From Nocardioides agariphilus (lineage in GTDB: Bacteria; Actinomycetota; Actinomycetes; Propionibacteriales; Nocardioidaceae): 64,000 nt of DNA. The notes beneath the pieces were generated by a model. The model saw nothing but the letters and a program-made list of their open reading frames with translations. It searched no databases and was not told the DNA's origin. Below are positions 18,130-28,522 of this stretch, piece after piece (position 1 is the stretch's first letter; each line of letters begins with the position of its first letter). A program made the position numbers and the translations under genes. Location: assembly GCF_015352445.1 (NCBI RefSeq), contig NZ_JADKPO010000002.1, positions 62,001 to 126,000 of the forward strand, in the 5' to 3' direction.

Positions 18130-18351
18130 ATGGGACGGCAGGTGGACATCGACGACCTAGTCGATGCTCATGAGGTCGCCGAGTTACTTGGCCTTGCCCA
18201 CGCCAACTCAGTGCACCTCTACATGCGCCGCTATCCCGACATGCCGAAGCCCGTGTACGACCGCGGTGGCCGCCGAGCAAGGATCTGGCTGCGAAGCGAA
18301 ATACATGCATGGCAGAGCAGTAGAAAAGGAGCGACGGATCGCGACCGTTAG
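18130..18351 (+). CDS. Small HTH protein (AlpA/MerR-like, excisionase type)
   Basis: 73 residues. DAHEVAELLGLAHANSVHLY and a following basic wing (YDRGGRRARIWLRSEIHAWQ) form the MerR/AlpA-like winged helix of excisionases and phage regulators. TACGCT at 18119-18124 is 5 nt from the ATG, so the mRNA may be leaderless. Divergent from the transposase unit and separated by the palindromic operator, so it is a candidate controller of that promoter. Confidence 0.75.
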   Translation: MGRQVDIDDLVDAHEVAELLGLAHANSVHLYMRRYPDMPKPVYDRGGRRARIWLRSEIHAWQSSRKGATDRDR

Positions 18352-18775
18352 CCTCACCGTCGTCCGGTAAGCAACGCGCCAACGGCTCCGCGGCTGAGGC
18401 GCCTCCGACACCCGCCCCACAGGTGAACCGGCTCGAGGGCGAGCCGATCGAGCGGGCCAGCGCGTGACTTCGGCTGCGGCGGTCGTTGTGCCCGCATCAG
18501 CCGCGGTGGCGATGAAGCCGGGCGGTGCCTCGACACGTTCCGCCGGTTCCGCGACGCGATCCGCCGCACCGACTTGCATGAAACGTGAGTCTCGGCCTAG
18601 TAGGACTTTGATCGGATAACGAATCCAATGCGCCGATGAGGTCGCTTGGCCGATCCTCGTGGCTCAATGGGCCCGCTTAGACCCCAGGAGTGTGCCTTTG
18701 TGCGTGTACCGTCCGTGGCGACGATTACAGTTTCGCCACGTGGGGACTGCAGGCGATCATGAGAACCGCGCGATT
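18352..18775. other. Gene-poor stretch with possible coding remnant
   Basis: No convincing intact gene. On the plus strand one frame reads EAGRCLDTFRRFRDAIRRTD and stops near 18588, with codon-like composition but no start; it may be the tail of a lost gene. The segment 18659-18775 is in frame with the helicase but upstream of its preferred start. Confidence 0.4.
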
Positions 18776-21700
18776 ATGAGTGGACCCGAGTCGGGACTGT
18801 TCGAAGTTGTCCAGGTCGGGGCGACGGTCACCGGGCTCGCCGGCCCCGAGCCAGTCAAGATCATCGCGATCGAGCGGTTGACCGACGATTCTGCCAACGT
18901 CATGTACCGCACCGAGTCCGGCCCGGCAGAGCGCATCGTCTACGCGGATGCCGTCCAGCACATCCGAGCGGTCAAGCCCGGCTTGTCTTTCAGCTTCGAC
19001 GCCGATTCCAACGCCTTCCTGCTTGCGGCCGAGGCGCGCCGGATGAGGTTGGCCCACCTTTTCGACCCACAGGCGGCGTTGGGCACAAGTGATGTCCAGC
19101 CGCTGCCGCACCAGCTTCGAGCGGTCTACGAGACCATGCTGCACAAGCAGCCGCTGCGCTACGTGCTCGCGGACGACCCGGGTGCCGGCAAAACGGTAAT
19201 GGCGGGCCTGCTGGTGAAGGAGTTGCTGCTTCGCGGCGATGCGGCGAACGTCATGGTCGTCTCGCCGGGTGTCCTCGTCGACCAATGGGACGAGGAGCTG
19301 CGGGAAAAGTTCGGACTGGAGTTCGAGATGCTCACCCGGGACAAAATCCTCAACGAAGGCAATCCGTTCGCTCGCGGCGGCCTCTGGCTAGCGCGCCTCG
19401 ATGTGCTGGCCCGCAACAGCGAAGGCATCCTCGACAAGGCGTGTGAGGTCGACTGGGATCTGATCATCTTCGACGAGGCGCACAAGATGTCCGCCACGGT
19501 GTGGGGCAGTGAGGTCAAGAAGACCAAGCGCTATCAGATGGCCGAGGAACTCGGGGAGCACACTCGCAATCTGCTGATGATGACCGCCACACCGCACTCG
19601 GGGAAGGAGGAGCAGTTCCAGCTGTTCATGGCGCTGCTGGACTCCGACCGTTTCGAGGGCGTCGCTCGCGAGGGCAGCCGCAAGGTCGACGTCGAGGACC
19701 TGATGCGTCGCCTCGTCAAGGAGGAGTTGCGGACCTTCGAGGGCACGCGGCTCTTCCCGGAGCGGTTCGCGTTTACGGTGAAGTACGAGTTGTCGCACCC
19801 CGAGAAGGAACTCTATGTCGCGGTCACCGACTACGTCCGCGAGGAGATGAACCGTGCGGACCAGATCGAGGGCGACAAGCGGCGACGCACCGCAGTCGGA
19901 TTCGCTCTGACCACCCTCCAGCGGCGACTCGCGTCGTCGCCCGCAGCGATCCATCGGTCTTTGGAGCGACGCAAGGCACGCCTTGAGTCGGAGCTGCGGG
20001 AGACGCGCATGTACGCGTCGGTCAAGAGCGAAGACTTGGATGTGCCCGAAGACTGGGACGATCTTGACGACCTGACCGACGAGGAACGCGAAGCTCTCGA
20101 GGAGAAGGCGATCGCCGGCGCCACCAGCGCACGCACGCCCGAAGAGCTGGAGACCGAGATCGCGGTTCTGGATCGACTGCTGATCAAGTCATCAGCTGTG
20201 AAGTCCTCCCCGACCTATGCCAAGTGGGATGCGCTCCGAGACACTCTGGACGACAACGACGAGATGCGTGACGACACCGGCGCGCGGCGCAAGGTCATCA
20301 TCTTCACCGAGCACAAGGACACCCTCGACGACCTGGTGAGGCGCCTGACCCAGCACCTTGGGCGAGACGACGCGGTCATCACCATTCACGGTGGGACCAA
20401 GCGCGAGGACCGCAAGAAGGCCAAGGAGACCTTCGAGCAGAACGAACGCTGTGTCTTCCTCATCGCCACAGACGCCGCAGGTGAAGGCGTCAACCTGCAC
20501 AGGAACGCCCACCTGCTCATCAACTATGACCTGCCTTGGAACCCCAACCGCATCGAGCAACGCTTCGGTCGCGTCCACCGCATCGGCCAGCCCAACACTT
20601 GCTTCATGTGGTCACTGGTCGCCGAGGACACCCGCGAGGGCGACGTCTACACCCGACTTCTGGAGAAGCTCGAAGAACAGCGCGTAACCCTCGGCGGGCG
20701 TGTCTACGACGTCCTCGGACAACTCTTCCAGGGCAACGCGCTGCGCGACCTGATGATCGCCGCGATCCGTGAGGCCAACAAGCCCGAGCGGCAGCGATAC
20801 CTCACCGAGGTCGTCGACCCGAAAATCTCCGAAGGCATTCCGGAACTGCTGAGGGCCAACCAGCTCGTGCCATCGGCAATGGACGACGCCGAGATCGAGG
20901 AGATGCGCCGAGAGATGGAGCGTGCCGAGGCGGCACGCCTCCAACCCCACCACGTCGAGGCCTTCTTCCACCGCGCCTTCGCCGACGTCGGTGGGTCGCT
21001 GCGCATGCGGGAGAGCCACCGCTTCGAGATCAAGCGAGTGCCCTCCGAGGTCAAAGAACGAGACCGCATCACTGGTTACGGCCAGCCCGTGGTCGACTCC
21101 TATCACCGGGTCACGTTCGATCCGCAGTATGTCCGAGTTGAGGGCAACAACCACCTCGCGACCCTGCTGCACCCCGGCCACCCGCTCATGGCAGCCACGA
21201 TGGGCGTCGTCTCAGATCGGCACCACGACGCCCTGAGGCGCGGCTCCATCCTCGTTGACAGGTCCGACCTGTCGACCGAGCCCTACGTCGTCAGCCTCCT
21301 AGAGCACGATGTCACCGACGGCCGCATCGCACGGGACGGGCAGCCCTGGGTGATTTCGCGTCGGGCGCAGTACGTCCGCATCGACGTTGACGGGACCATC
21401 ACGGCGCTGACGGGATCGCCGATCCCGAACTTCGAGGTACCGACCGACAAGGAACACACACTCGCCGGCAAGATCCTCACCGAGCCGTGGGCACAAGCAT
21501 CCGACCTCGACCAGCGAGTCATCCGCGAGGCATCGGTCACCATCGCGCGCAACCACGCTAACGAGGTGACCAAGAGGACGATTGATCGCGTCGATAAGAC
21601 CGAGCGATTGGTACGCGAGCGTCTCACTCGCGAGATCAACTATTGGGACCGGCGCGCGTTCGAGCTCGGCGAACAGGAACGTGCCGGCAAGAAGACGCGT

Positions 21701-22270
21701 CTCCCTGCGTCACAGATGCGCGAACGCGCGGAGGCGCTCGTTCGTCGCCTCGACCGCCGGCTCAAGGATCTCGAACAAGAGCGCGACATCTCAGTCCGAC
21801 CCCCTCGCGTGACAGGAGCCTGCCTCGTCGTCACTCAGGGGTGGCTCGATGCTCAGGACGACCCTGAGGGCGCCGACGCCAGAGCTCGCGAGACGACCCG
21901 GGTGGAGCGCCTCGCGGTCGATGCCGTTCTCCGCGCGGAGCGGGCACTCGGTCACCGGCCCACCGAGATGCACCACAACAACCCGGGCTACGACATCGAG
22001 TCCGACACAAATGCCAGCCTCCACTTTATCGAGGTCAAAGGCCGTGTCGCGGGAGGCAGGACCTTCGTCCTCACACGGCAAGAAGCCGTCACCGCCCTGA
22101 ACAAGGGCGACCACTCCGTCCTCGCCCTTGTCCAGGTCGCCGAGGACGACAGCACTACGGTGCGCTACCTACGACACCCAATCACCCAACCCATCGACCC
22201 ACGCGCAGCTCGCGTCGAGTACGACTGGGAACCCTTCTGGAACGACGCAGCTGAGATGAGCCAAGAGTGA
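18776..22270 (+). CDS. SNF2-type helicase with C-terminal DUF3883-like nuclease fold (HmaA-like)
   Basis: 1,164 residues from ATG 18776. Walker A DDPGAGKTV lies at about 133-141 and DEAH at about 233-236. The second RecA domain includes ATDAAGEGVN and EQRFGRVHRIGQ, giving a complete Swi2/Snf2 ATPase. The middle is coiled-coil-rich. The C-terminal 150 residues contain GYDIESDTNASLHFIEVKGR, a DUF3883/NO VEIN-type PD-(D/E)XK-like signature (D...E-V-K). The stop overlaps the methylase GTG (GTGA). The three-gene operon helicase-methylase-ATPase corresponds to the Hma set in the PADLOC catalogue; the DNA-remodelling role in phage defence is inferred. Confidence 0.85.
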   Translation: MSGPESGLFEVVQVGATVTGLAGPEPVKIIAIERLTDDSANVMYRTESGPAERIVYADAVQHIRAVKPGLSFSFDADSNAFLLAAEARRMRLAHLFDPQAALGTSDVQPLPHQLRAVYETMLHKQPLRYVLADDPGAGKTVMAGLLVKELLLRGDAANVMVVSPGVLVDQWDEELREKFGLEFEMLTRDKILNEGNPFARGGLWLARLDVLARNSEGILDKACEVDWDLIIFDEAHKMSATVWGSEVKKTKRYQMAEELGEHTRNLLMMTATPHSGKEEQFQLFMALLDSDRFEGVAREGSRKVDVEDLMRRLVKEELRTFEGTRLFPERFAFTVKYELSHPEKELYVAVTDYVREEMNRADQIEGDKRRRTAVGFALTTLQRRLASSPAAIHRSLERRKARLESELRETRMYASVKSEDLDVPEDWDDLDDLTDEEREALEEKAIAGATSARTPEELETEIAVLDRLLIKSSAVKSSPTYAKWDALRDTLDDNDEMRDDTGARRKVIIFTEHKDTLDDLVRRLTQHLGRDDAVITIHGGTKREDRKKAKETFEQNERCVFLIATDAAGEGVNLHRNAHLLINYDLPWNPNRIEQRFGRVHRIGQPNTCFMWSLVAEDTREGDVYTRLLEKLEEQRVTLGGRVYDVLGQLFQGNALRDLMIAAIREANKPERQRYLTEVVDPKISEGIPELLRANQLVPSAMDDAEIEEMRREMERAEAARLQPHHVEAFFHRAFADVGGSLRMRESHRFEIKRVPSEVKERDRITGYGQPVVDSYHRVTFDPQYVRVEGNNHLATLLHPGHPLMAATMGVVSDRHHDALRRGSILVDRSDLSTEPYVVSLLEHDVTDGRIARDGQPWVISRRAQYVRIDVDGTITALTGSPIPNFEVPTDKEHTLAGKILTEPWAQASDLDQRVIREASVTIARNHANEVTKRTIDRVDKTERLVRERLTREINYWDRRAFELGEQERAGKKTRLPASQMRERAEALVRRLDRRLKDLEQERDISVRPPRVTGACLVVTQGWLDAQDDPEGADARARETTRVERLAVDAVLRAERALGHRPTEMHHNNPGYDIESDTNASLHFIEVKGRVAGGRTFVLTRQEAVTALNKGDHSVLALVQVAEDDSTTVRYLRHPITQPIDPRAARVEYDWEPFWNDAAEMSQE

Positions 22271-24948
22271 GCGAGATGATCCGCAGGAAGAAGCTGATCG
22301 AGGTCGCGCTTCCGCTCGATGAGCTCAATGCCGCGTGCAAGGCGGACAAGGACCGAAAGATCGGCACTTTGCGCAACATCTCTAAGTGGTTCGCGCCCAT
22401 GCCGCTCCCGGCTTGGCGAGCGCTTCTGTTTGCAGCGCTTGTCGACGACCCGGAGGACGACAACAAGCGGCTTCACCTGCTCGACGTCACGAAACGTCTG
22501 GTCGAGAACGGCGCGGATCTCCCTGACGAAGACACTCTGGAGGAAGCGCGCGCCATCCTTCGCCGCCAGTTTGCAGATGGCCTCCCAACAGTCATGGACC
22601 CTTTCTGCGGGGGCGGGACCACGCTTGTCGAAGCGCAGCGGCTTGGTCTGCCTTCTTTCGGTTCAGACCTGAATCCAGTTCCTGCTCTTATCTCTCGAAC
22701 GTTGACCGAGATATTGCCTGCGGTGAGGGGGGCCGAGCCCCTCCACTCGAGCGAGTCCGGCGCACTCTTTCGCACTGACTCACGAGTTGAACCGTTCGCC
22801 GGGTTCGCCTCGGATGTCCGGTACTACGGCGGCGTCGTCAAAGAAAACGTCAATCGAGCCCTAGCCGGTCTTTACCCCGCTCGCTCGGGGGAGACCCCAA
22901 TCGCTTGGATGTGGGCCCGGACCGCGCCTTGCCCGAACCCTGCCTGTGGGTGCGAGACGGTGCTAACGACCTCGTGGTGGTTGTCACGCAACCGTGGCGA
23001 CCTAGCATGGATCGAGCCTCGTCGCGTGGGCAACGACATACACCTGGCGGTGGTGTCGGGACAGCGAAGTGGGGCAGCTCCTGAACCCCCCAAGATCGGG
23101 CGGGGTGCGTCCTTCGCATGCTTGGCGTGTGGGCAGCCCATCAGCGAGGATGAGATTCGCAAGTTCGGCGAGTCGGGCCGGCTCGGCGTGCGGATGACCG
23201 CCGTGGCAGTTGAAATCGGCGGGAGACGGCACTATCGCCAACCGACTCACGAGGAGGTTGCTGCGGCTGCATCAGCCACAATCCCGGAGGGGCTGCCAGA
23301 TATTTCCCTTGGGCCGGCGAATCAGTACGTGGCGCCTCCTCGCTACGGGCTGACCACGCATCTCGACTTGTATACCCCTCGCCAGCTCGTCCTTCTGGAG
23401 ACGTTCGCGGGCGAGATTGCGGCGACACACTCGCGCGTGCTCGAAGATGGCGGGTCCGAGGAACTTGCGGTAGCGGTCACAACCATTCTGGCGCTGGCAC
23501 TCGGCAAATTGGCCCAATACGGCTCGAGCCAGACTAGGTTGGTCACCTACACAACGTCGACAACCCGATTCAATAGTGCGTTCGCGAGAAACGACCTTCC
23601 GATGATTTGGGACTTTTACGAGGCAAATGTGTTCGGGGCGATCGGAGGCACTTGGGATGGTCTCCTAAGCACGTGCATGAGCGCCCTCCCTTACGTGCCC
23701 GGCGGCGTCGGCTCAGTTCAACGTGGCGACGCACGCTCGACCAGCCTGGAAAGGCCAGGTCTGATCGCCACCGACCCGCCGTACTTCGACGCGATCGGCT
23801 ATGCCGACCTTGCGGATTACTTCTATTTGTGGCATCGGCGAGCGCTACGACATGTCCATCCCGACCTGTACGGCACGATCGCCACTCCGAAGGAGGGTGA
23901 ACTTACCGCGTTCCCTTGGCACCACGGCGGAACCCGGGAAGCGGCACGCGCGTACTTCATCGCAGGGTTCACCGAGACCTTCCGGTCTCTCTGTAGTTCT
24001 CTGGCCGCTGACTTGCCGATGGTGGTCGTGTACGCATCGAAGGAACAGAAGGGCGGGACGGAAGAGGAGACTCGCTGGTCGTCGATCCTCACCGCGATGA
24101 TCGACGCGGAGCTTGAGATCACGGGCACCTGGCCGATCCACGGCACGGGGAGCACACGTATGCGCGGGATTGGCGCGAATGCCGTCGCGTCGTACATCGT
24201 GATGACCTGTCGTCCGCGGGCCAAGGAGGCAACCAGCACAAGTCTGTCTGAATTTGCGCGCGTTCTGCGTAGGGAGCTGGCGCCGGCCATTCGCGACCTC
24301 CAGGCGGCCTCCATTCTGCCGGTCGATTTGGCGCAGGCCGCGATGGGACCCGGAATGCAGGTGTTCTCCCGATACCGGGCTGTCCTCGATCAATCCGGAC
24401 GTTCGGTCGGGGTGGGTCAGGCTCTCAGACTGATCAACTCTGCTCTGTCTGAGGTCCTCGACGAGCAAGAGGGGGAACTGGATGCTGAGTCTCGCTTTGC
24501 TATCAGGTGGTGGCAGGCGCACGGTTGGACAACCGCTTCATTTGGCGATGCAGACAAGACCGCGCGACCACTTGGCATCGGTGTCGATGACGTCGTCAGG
24601 GCTCAGGTAGCGACAAGTCAGGCGAACAAAGTGCAGTTGCTTGGCGCGGGCCCCCTCGATCGACGTTGGCGACCTTCAACGGACGTTTCACCGACCGCCT
24701 GGGAAGCGGTCCATCACTTGGCGGATCGACTCGTCTCTGGTGGCGGCGAATTGGAGGCTGCCCGTTTGATGGCCGAACTGGGAAGCCTGCGGGATCCAGC
24801 AATGGCGCTCGTTTATCGACTGCATGACATTGCGGCGAAAAAGGGGTGGACCGCAGACCAGGAGCGCTACAACGCCTTGATCAGTTCATGGACCGAGCTG
24901 GTGCGCATAGCTGGCGACGGCAACGAATCGGCAGAGGGGTTGTTCTGA
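22267..24948 (+). CDS. DUF1156 DNA adenine methyltransferase (HmaB-like)
   Basis: 893 residues. The N-terminal DUF1156 stretch (RKKLIEVALPLDELN ... FAPMPLPAWRALLFA) runs straight into SAM motif I DPFCGGGTT (about 111-119). Motif IV DPPYF lies near residue 502, consistent with N6-adenine or N4-cytosine methylation. A Cys-rich insert (CPNPACGC and CLACGQ, about 220-295) probably binds zinc. GTG start overlaps the helicase stop; ATPase follows after 1 nt. Methylation for self-recognition is the expected role. Confidence 0.88.
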   Translation: MSEMIRRKKLIEVALPLDELNAACKADKDRKIGTLRNISKWFAPMPLPAWRALLFAALVDDPEDDNKRLHLLDVTKRLVENGADLPDEDTLEEARAILRRQFADGLPTVMDPFCGGGTTLVEAQRLGLPSFGSDLNPVPALISRTLTEILPAVRGAEPLHSSESGALFRTDSRVEPFAGFASDVRYYGGVVKENVNRALAGLYPARSGETPIAWMWARTAPCPNPACGCETVLTTSWWLSRNRGDLAWIEPRRVGNDIHLAVVSGQRSGAAPEPPKIGRGASFACLACGQPISEDEIRKFGESGRLGVRMTAVAVEIGGRRHYRQPTHEEVAAAASATIPEGLPDISLGPANQYVAPPRYGLTTHLDLYTPRQLVLLETFAGEIAATHSRVLEDGGSEELAVAVTTILALALGKLAQYGSSQTRLVTYTTSTTRFNSAFARNDLPMIWDFYEANVFGAIGGTWDGLLSTCMSALPYVPGGVGSVQRGDARSTSLERPGLIATDPPYFDAIGYADLADYFYLWHRRALRHVHPDLYGTIATPKEGELTAFPWHHGGTREAARAYFIAGFTETFRSLCSSLAADLPMVVVYASKEQKGGTEEETRWSSILTAMIDAELEITGTWPIHGTGSTRMRGIGANAVASYIVMTCRPRAKEATSTSLSEFARVLRRELAPAIRDLQAASILPVDLAQAAMGPGMQVFSRYRAVLDQSGRSVGVGQALRLINSALSEVLDEQEGELDAESRFAIRWWQAHGWTTASFGDADKTARPLGIGVDDVVRAQVATSQANKVQLLGAGPLDRRWRPSTDVSPTAWEAVHHLADRLVSGGGELEAARLMAELGSLRDPAMALVYRLHDIAAKKGWTADQERYNALISSWTELVRIAGDGNESAEGLF

Positions 24949-24949
24949 C

Positions 24950-27900
24950 ATGGCTGCACTGACGAACAAGGAGCGTGTGGGGCGTTCCCTCGATCTTGTT
25001 GCCGAGGGGCTCGGTCCATGGATGGTCACGGCGCTCCACGCCAAGTACGGGGACAACTGGGCGAGTGAGGTGGGTCGTACCGCCGGGCTCACGGGTCGAG
25101 ATGCGACGCCGAACCAATCCGATCCGGCGTACTTGTTCTGGGTCTTCGACAAACAATGGCACGGGCTTTTCAAGGATCAGCTCTCGTTCGAGGACAAGCG
25201 AGCCGTCTCCGCGCTCTGGGATGCGCGTAAAGAGTGGGCTCATGGTGAGCGCATCTCCTCGGAGCGCACGGAGCGCGTCCTGATGGACAGCGAGCACATC
25301 CTTCGATCGATCGGCGCCGTCGAGCAGGCGGACAAGGCCGACGAGATGCGTCGCGAGTTCCGGCGTCTCATGTTCGAGGAGGACCAGAAGCGACTTCAGC
25401 GCGCCCAGGAGAAGGCGCTCTCGGTACAGGTCGACTCAACCGGGCTGCCGGCCTGGCGTGATGTCGTCGAACCTCATGATGACGTCGCCCGGGGAACTTT
25501 CGAGCTCGCTCAGTTTGCTGCCGACTTGCGCCAGGTCCACCAGGGCGTGGCTGGACCTGAGTATGGCGATCCGGTCGAATTCTTCGGCCGCACCTACCTC
25601 ACTCGAGGTCTTCGGTATCTGCTGGAGCAGTCGATCAAGCGGCTCTCCGGCGGTGGCGGCGAGCCGGTCATTGACCTGATGACGACCTTCGGTGGCGGCA
25701 AGACCCACTCCTTGCTCGCGGTCTATCACGCAGCCGCCGGTGTCCCCGCCGAGAAGCTCCAGGGGATGCGCGAGCTTCTGGACGGCATTGGCGTCGACGA
25801 GCTGCCGGCGAAGGTCAACCGTGCCGTGCTCGTTGGCAACGACATGTCGATCCTCGGCATGCCTAAGCGGGAGGGGCTCTCGGTCAACACTTTGTGGGGC
25901 GAGTTGGCCTATCAGCTCGGCGGCAGGGAGGGCTACGACCTGGTTGCACGCTACGACGAGCAGTCGGTGCCCCCGACGACGACCGCGATCGCTGACCTGC
26001 TCGCCAAGTACGGGCCCTGCATCGTTCTGATCGACGAGTGGGTGGCGTACCTCCGTCAGTTGTGGTCGAGGGAGAAGGCTGCGCCCGCGGGAACGTTCGA
26101 CGGCCACATGACCTTCGTGCAGTCACTCACCGAGGCCGTGAAGTCGGTGCCCACCGCGCTGCTGGTTGTGTCGTTGCCTGCCTCAGACGTGGTGCGGGAC
26201 ATCGCGGGTGCTGAGGCTCCGACCGAGAACGAGCACGAGGTCGGTGGCACGGCAGGTCTACAGGCGCTTAGGCATCTGCGTTCGGTGATCCACCGAGTCG
26301 AGTCCGCCTGGCAGCCGGCGACGATCGAGGAGTCTTTCGAGATCGTGCGCCGCCGGGTCTTCAAGCCGTTCGGTCGGGAGCAGGATGCGGCTCGCGACCT
26401 CGTGGTCCAGAAGTTTGTGGATCACTACCTGCGCTACGCCCACGACGTCCCGAGCGAGGTCATGCAGCCCGGCTATCGGGCCTCCATGAAGGCGGCGTAC
26501 CCGATCCATCCCGAGCTCTTCGACCGGCTGTACAAGGACTGGTCGACGCTAGAGCGATTCCAGCGCACCCGCGGCGTGCTGCGTTTGATGGCGACCGTCG
26601 TCTACGCGCTGTGGATCAGCGGCGACAAGTCGCCGATGATCCTGCCCGCTTCGATCCCGCTCGACAGCGCCAAAGTCTTCGATGAGCTCGCTAACCACCT
26701 CGATGACGCGTGGAAGCCGATCGTAGATGCGGACGTAGCCGGTGAGACCTCGACGGCCAACGTCGTCGACAGCGAGATCAAGATCCTTGGCAAGTCGATG
26801 GCAACTAAGCGTGCAGCCCGCTGCGTTTTCCTCGGGACCGCGCCGATGGCGAATCTCCGTCAGCGTGACGGCAGCGCGGCCACGATCCGCGGGATTGAGC
26901 AGAAGCGCGTTGTGCTCGGATCGACGTACCCGGGAGACAACCCGGCCCATGTCACCGATGGATTGCGTCGCCTTGGGGACCTCGGCAAGTACATGAACCG
27001 CGACCAGGACCGCTACTGGTTGTCGCTACAGCAGACGGTGGCCCAGATCGTTCAGGAGCGGGCCGACTCGTATCACGAGGATCAGGTCTTCGATGAGCTC
27101 GCTGCCGTTGTCCGGCAGGAGACTGACAAGGGCCTCTTCGAGCGGGTTCACCGCTTCCCGCACGGCAGCATCGATGTCGAAGACGATCCCGGGATCGGTC
27201 TCGTAATCTTCGGCCCGGACCGCCCCTTCTCCAAACGCGGCCGGTCGGTGGCCGAGGATGCTGCAACGGAGTTCCTCACCAAGCGCGGCACGAACGCTCG
27301 AATCCACAAGAACAGCTTGGTATTCCTTGCCCCCGAGGTCGACCGCATCGACGTGCTCATCAACGCCGTGCGTCAACGCATGGCGTGGGAGTACATCCTG
27401 GAGAACATGGACTCGCTGAACCTGGACCAGCACAACATCAAGGTGGCTGAGTCGCGGGTCACCCAAGCGAAGCAGACGGTCGCGGACTCGATTCGTGAGG
27501 CATACCGCTGGATCCTGGTGCCCACTCAGGAGCCAGGCTCTTCGGAGATCGAGTTGGAGTCGATCCTGATGAACGGCGAGGGGACACTCGCTGAGCGGGT
27601 GACGAAGAAGGCAGACGCCGGCGAGTTTGTTGTGCGCTCGTTCTCGCCATCGCTCCTGCGCATGCAGATCAACAGGCTCGATCTTTGGAAGGACAAGCCG
27701 TACGTCGCCGTCGACACCGTCGTCGGGTACTTCAGCCAGTACGTCTACATGCCCAAGGTCGTTCAGCCCAAGGTCGTCTTGGACGTGGTGTGGCACCTCG
27801 ACGAGGTCCTGAGCATCGAACTCGACGGCTTCGCCTACGCCGACTCGTTCGAGGACGGCCGCTTCGTTGGACTGACCGTCACCAACCCGACCGCGGTCCG

Positions 27901-28291
27901 TCAAGATGGCCTTCTCGTCGATCCCAAGGTCGCCCTTGAGCAGATCGCCAAGGACACGAAGTCCGAAGACGCGCCCGACACCACAGGGACCTCGGAGACA
28001 CCCGACAACGAGACTCCAGCCGATTCAACGGACACGACCACGCCGCGCGTGGCCGTGGTCCCCAAGCGATTCCAGGCGACGAAGGACCTGACGACCAACC
28101 GAGTCGTCCGCGACGTGGGACAGATCTATGAGGAAATCGTGTCCCACTTCGTTACCAGCGGAATCCCGATCCGGGTCTCCCTCGACATCGAGTCCGACCA
28201 GCTCGACAAGTTGACCGAGGACCAGCGCACCGCCATCCGAGAGAATCTCAAGACGCTCGGCTTCGCGGACGACGACTGGTCGATGGACTGA
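24950..28291 (+). CDS. Swt1-HEPN / DUF499 ATPase (HmaC-like)
   Basis: 1,113 residues. The N-terminal ~110 residues form a Swt1-type HEPN domain with the R-x4-H-like motif in ARKEWAHGE. A DUF499 P-loop ATPase follows, with Walker A TFGGGKTHS near residue 245 and Walker B CIVLIDEW near 356. The last ~200 residues include an acidic Thr-rich linker. A HEPN module is an RNase candidate, so this subunit could be a toxic effector gated by the ATPase. It completes the operon with the helicase and methylase. Confidence 0.87.
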   Translation: MAALTNKERVGRSLDLVAEGLGPWMVTALHAKYGDNWASEVGRTAGLTGRDATPNQSDPAYLFWVFDKQWHGLFKDQLSFEDKRAVSALWDARKEWAHGERISSERTERVLMDSEHILRSIGAVEQADKADEMRREFRRLMFEEDQKRLQRAQEKALSVQVDSTGLPAWRDVVEPHDDVARGTFELAQFAADLRQVHQGVAGPEYGDPVEFFGRTYLTRGLRYLLEQSIKRLSGGGGEPVIDLMTTFGGGKTHSLLAVYHAAAGVPAEKLQGMRELLDGIGVDELPAKVNRAVLVGNDMSILGMPKREGLSVNTLWGELAYQLGGREGYDLVARYDEQSVPPTTTAIADLLAKYGPCIVLIDEWVAYLRQLWSREKAAPAGTFDGHMTFVQSLTEAVKSVPTALLVVSLPASDVVRDIAGAEAPTENEHEVGGTAGLQALRHLRSVIHRVESAWQPATIEESFEIVRRRVFKPFGREQDAARDLVVQKFVDHYLRYAHDVPSEVMQPGYRASMKAAYPIHPELFDRLYKDWSTLERFQRTRGVLRLMATVVYALWISGDKSPMILPASIPLDSAKVFDELANHLDDAWKPIVDADVAGETSTANVVDSEIKILGKSMATKRAARCVFLGTAPMANLRQRDGSAATIRGIEQKRVVLGSTYPGDNPAHVTDGLRRLGDLGKYMNRDQDRYWLSLQQTVAQIVQERADSYHEDQVFDELAAVVRQETDKGLFERVHRFPHGSIDVEDDPGIGLVIFGPDRPFSKRGRSVAEDAATEFLTKRGTNARIHKNSLVFLAPEVDRIDVLINAVRQRMAWEYILENMDSLNLDQHNIKVAESRVTQAKQTVADSIREAYRWILVPTQEPGSSEIELESILMNGEGTLAERVTKKADAGEFVVRSFSPSLLRMQINRLDLWKDKPYVAVDTVVGYFSQYVYMPKVVQPKVVLDVVWHLDEVLSIELDGFAYADSFEDGRFVGLTVTNPTAVRQDGLLVDPKVALEQIAKDTKSEDAPDTTGTSETPDNETPADSTDTTTPRVAVVPKRFQATKDLTTNRVVRDVGQIYEEIVSHFVTSGIPIRVSLDIESDQLDKLTEDQRTAIRENLKTLGFADDDWSMD

Positions 28292-28522
28292 TCGAACTCG
28301 CTATTCATTGGCGCAGCGGCACTCGGTCGCAGCGGCCGCCTCGGATGAGTCCTGTCGCCGTGTGGTTTCTATGGACCGAATCTCATCTAGGGCAGCGGCA
28401 ATTCGTCGCTTCCCGTTGCCCGGGCCGTGCGGGGCCGGCTAATGCGCAGTGATTCATGCGGTTCACCACTGGTCGTTGTAATCTGGGTGGTCAGAGTACC
28501 GGCTCGCGAACGTCCGCAGGAT

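Noticed and set aside
18776-28291. DISARM class 1 locus
   Set aside because: SNF2 helicase and methylase are present, but no drmA/drmB/drmC-type genes adjoin; the DUF499 ATPase and DUF1156 domain fit the Hma set better. The DUF1998 helicase at 40.6 kb belongs to a different operon with DruH-like gene order.
18776-28291. BREX system
   Set aside because: No pglZ, brxC or brxL-type genes in the window.
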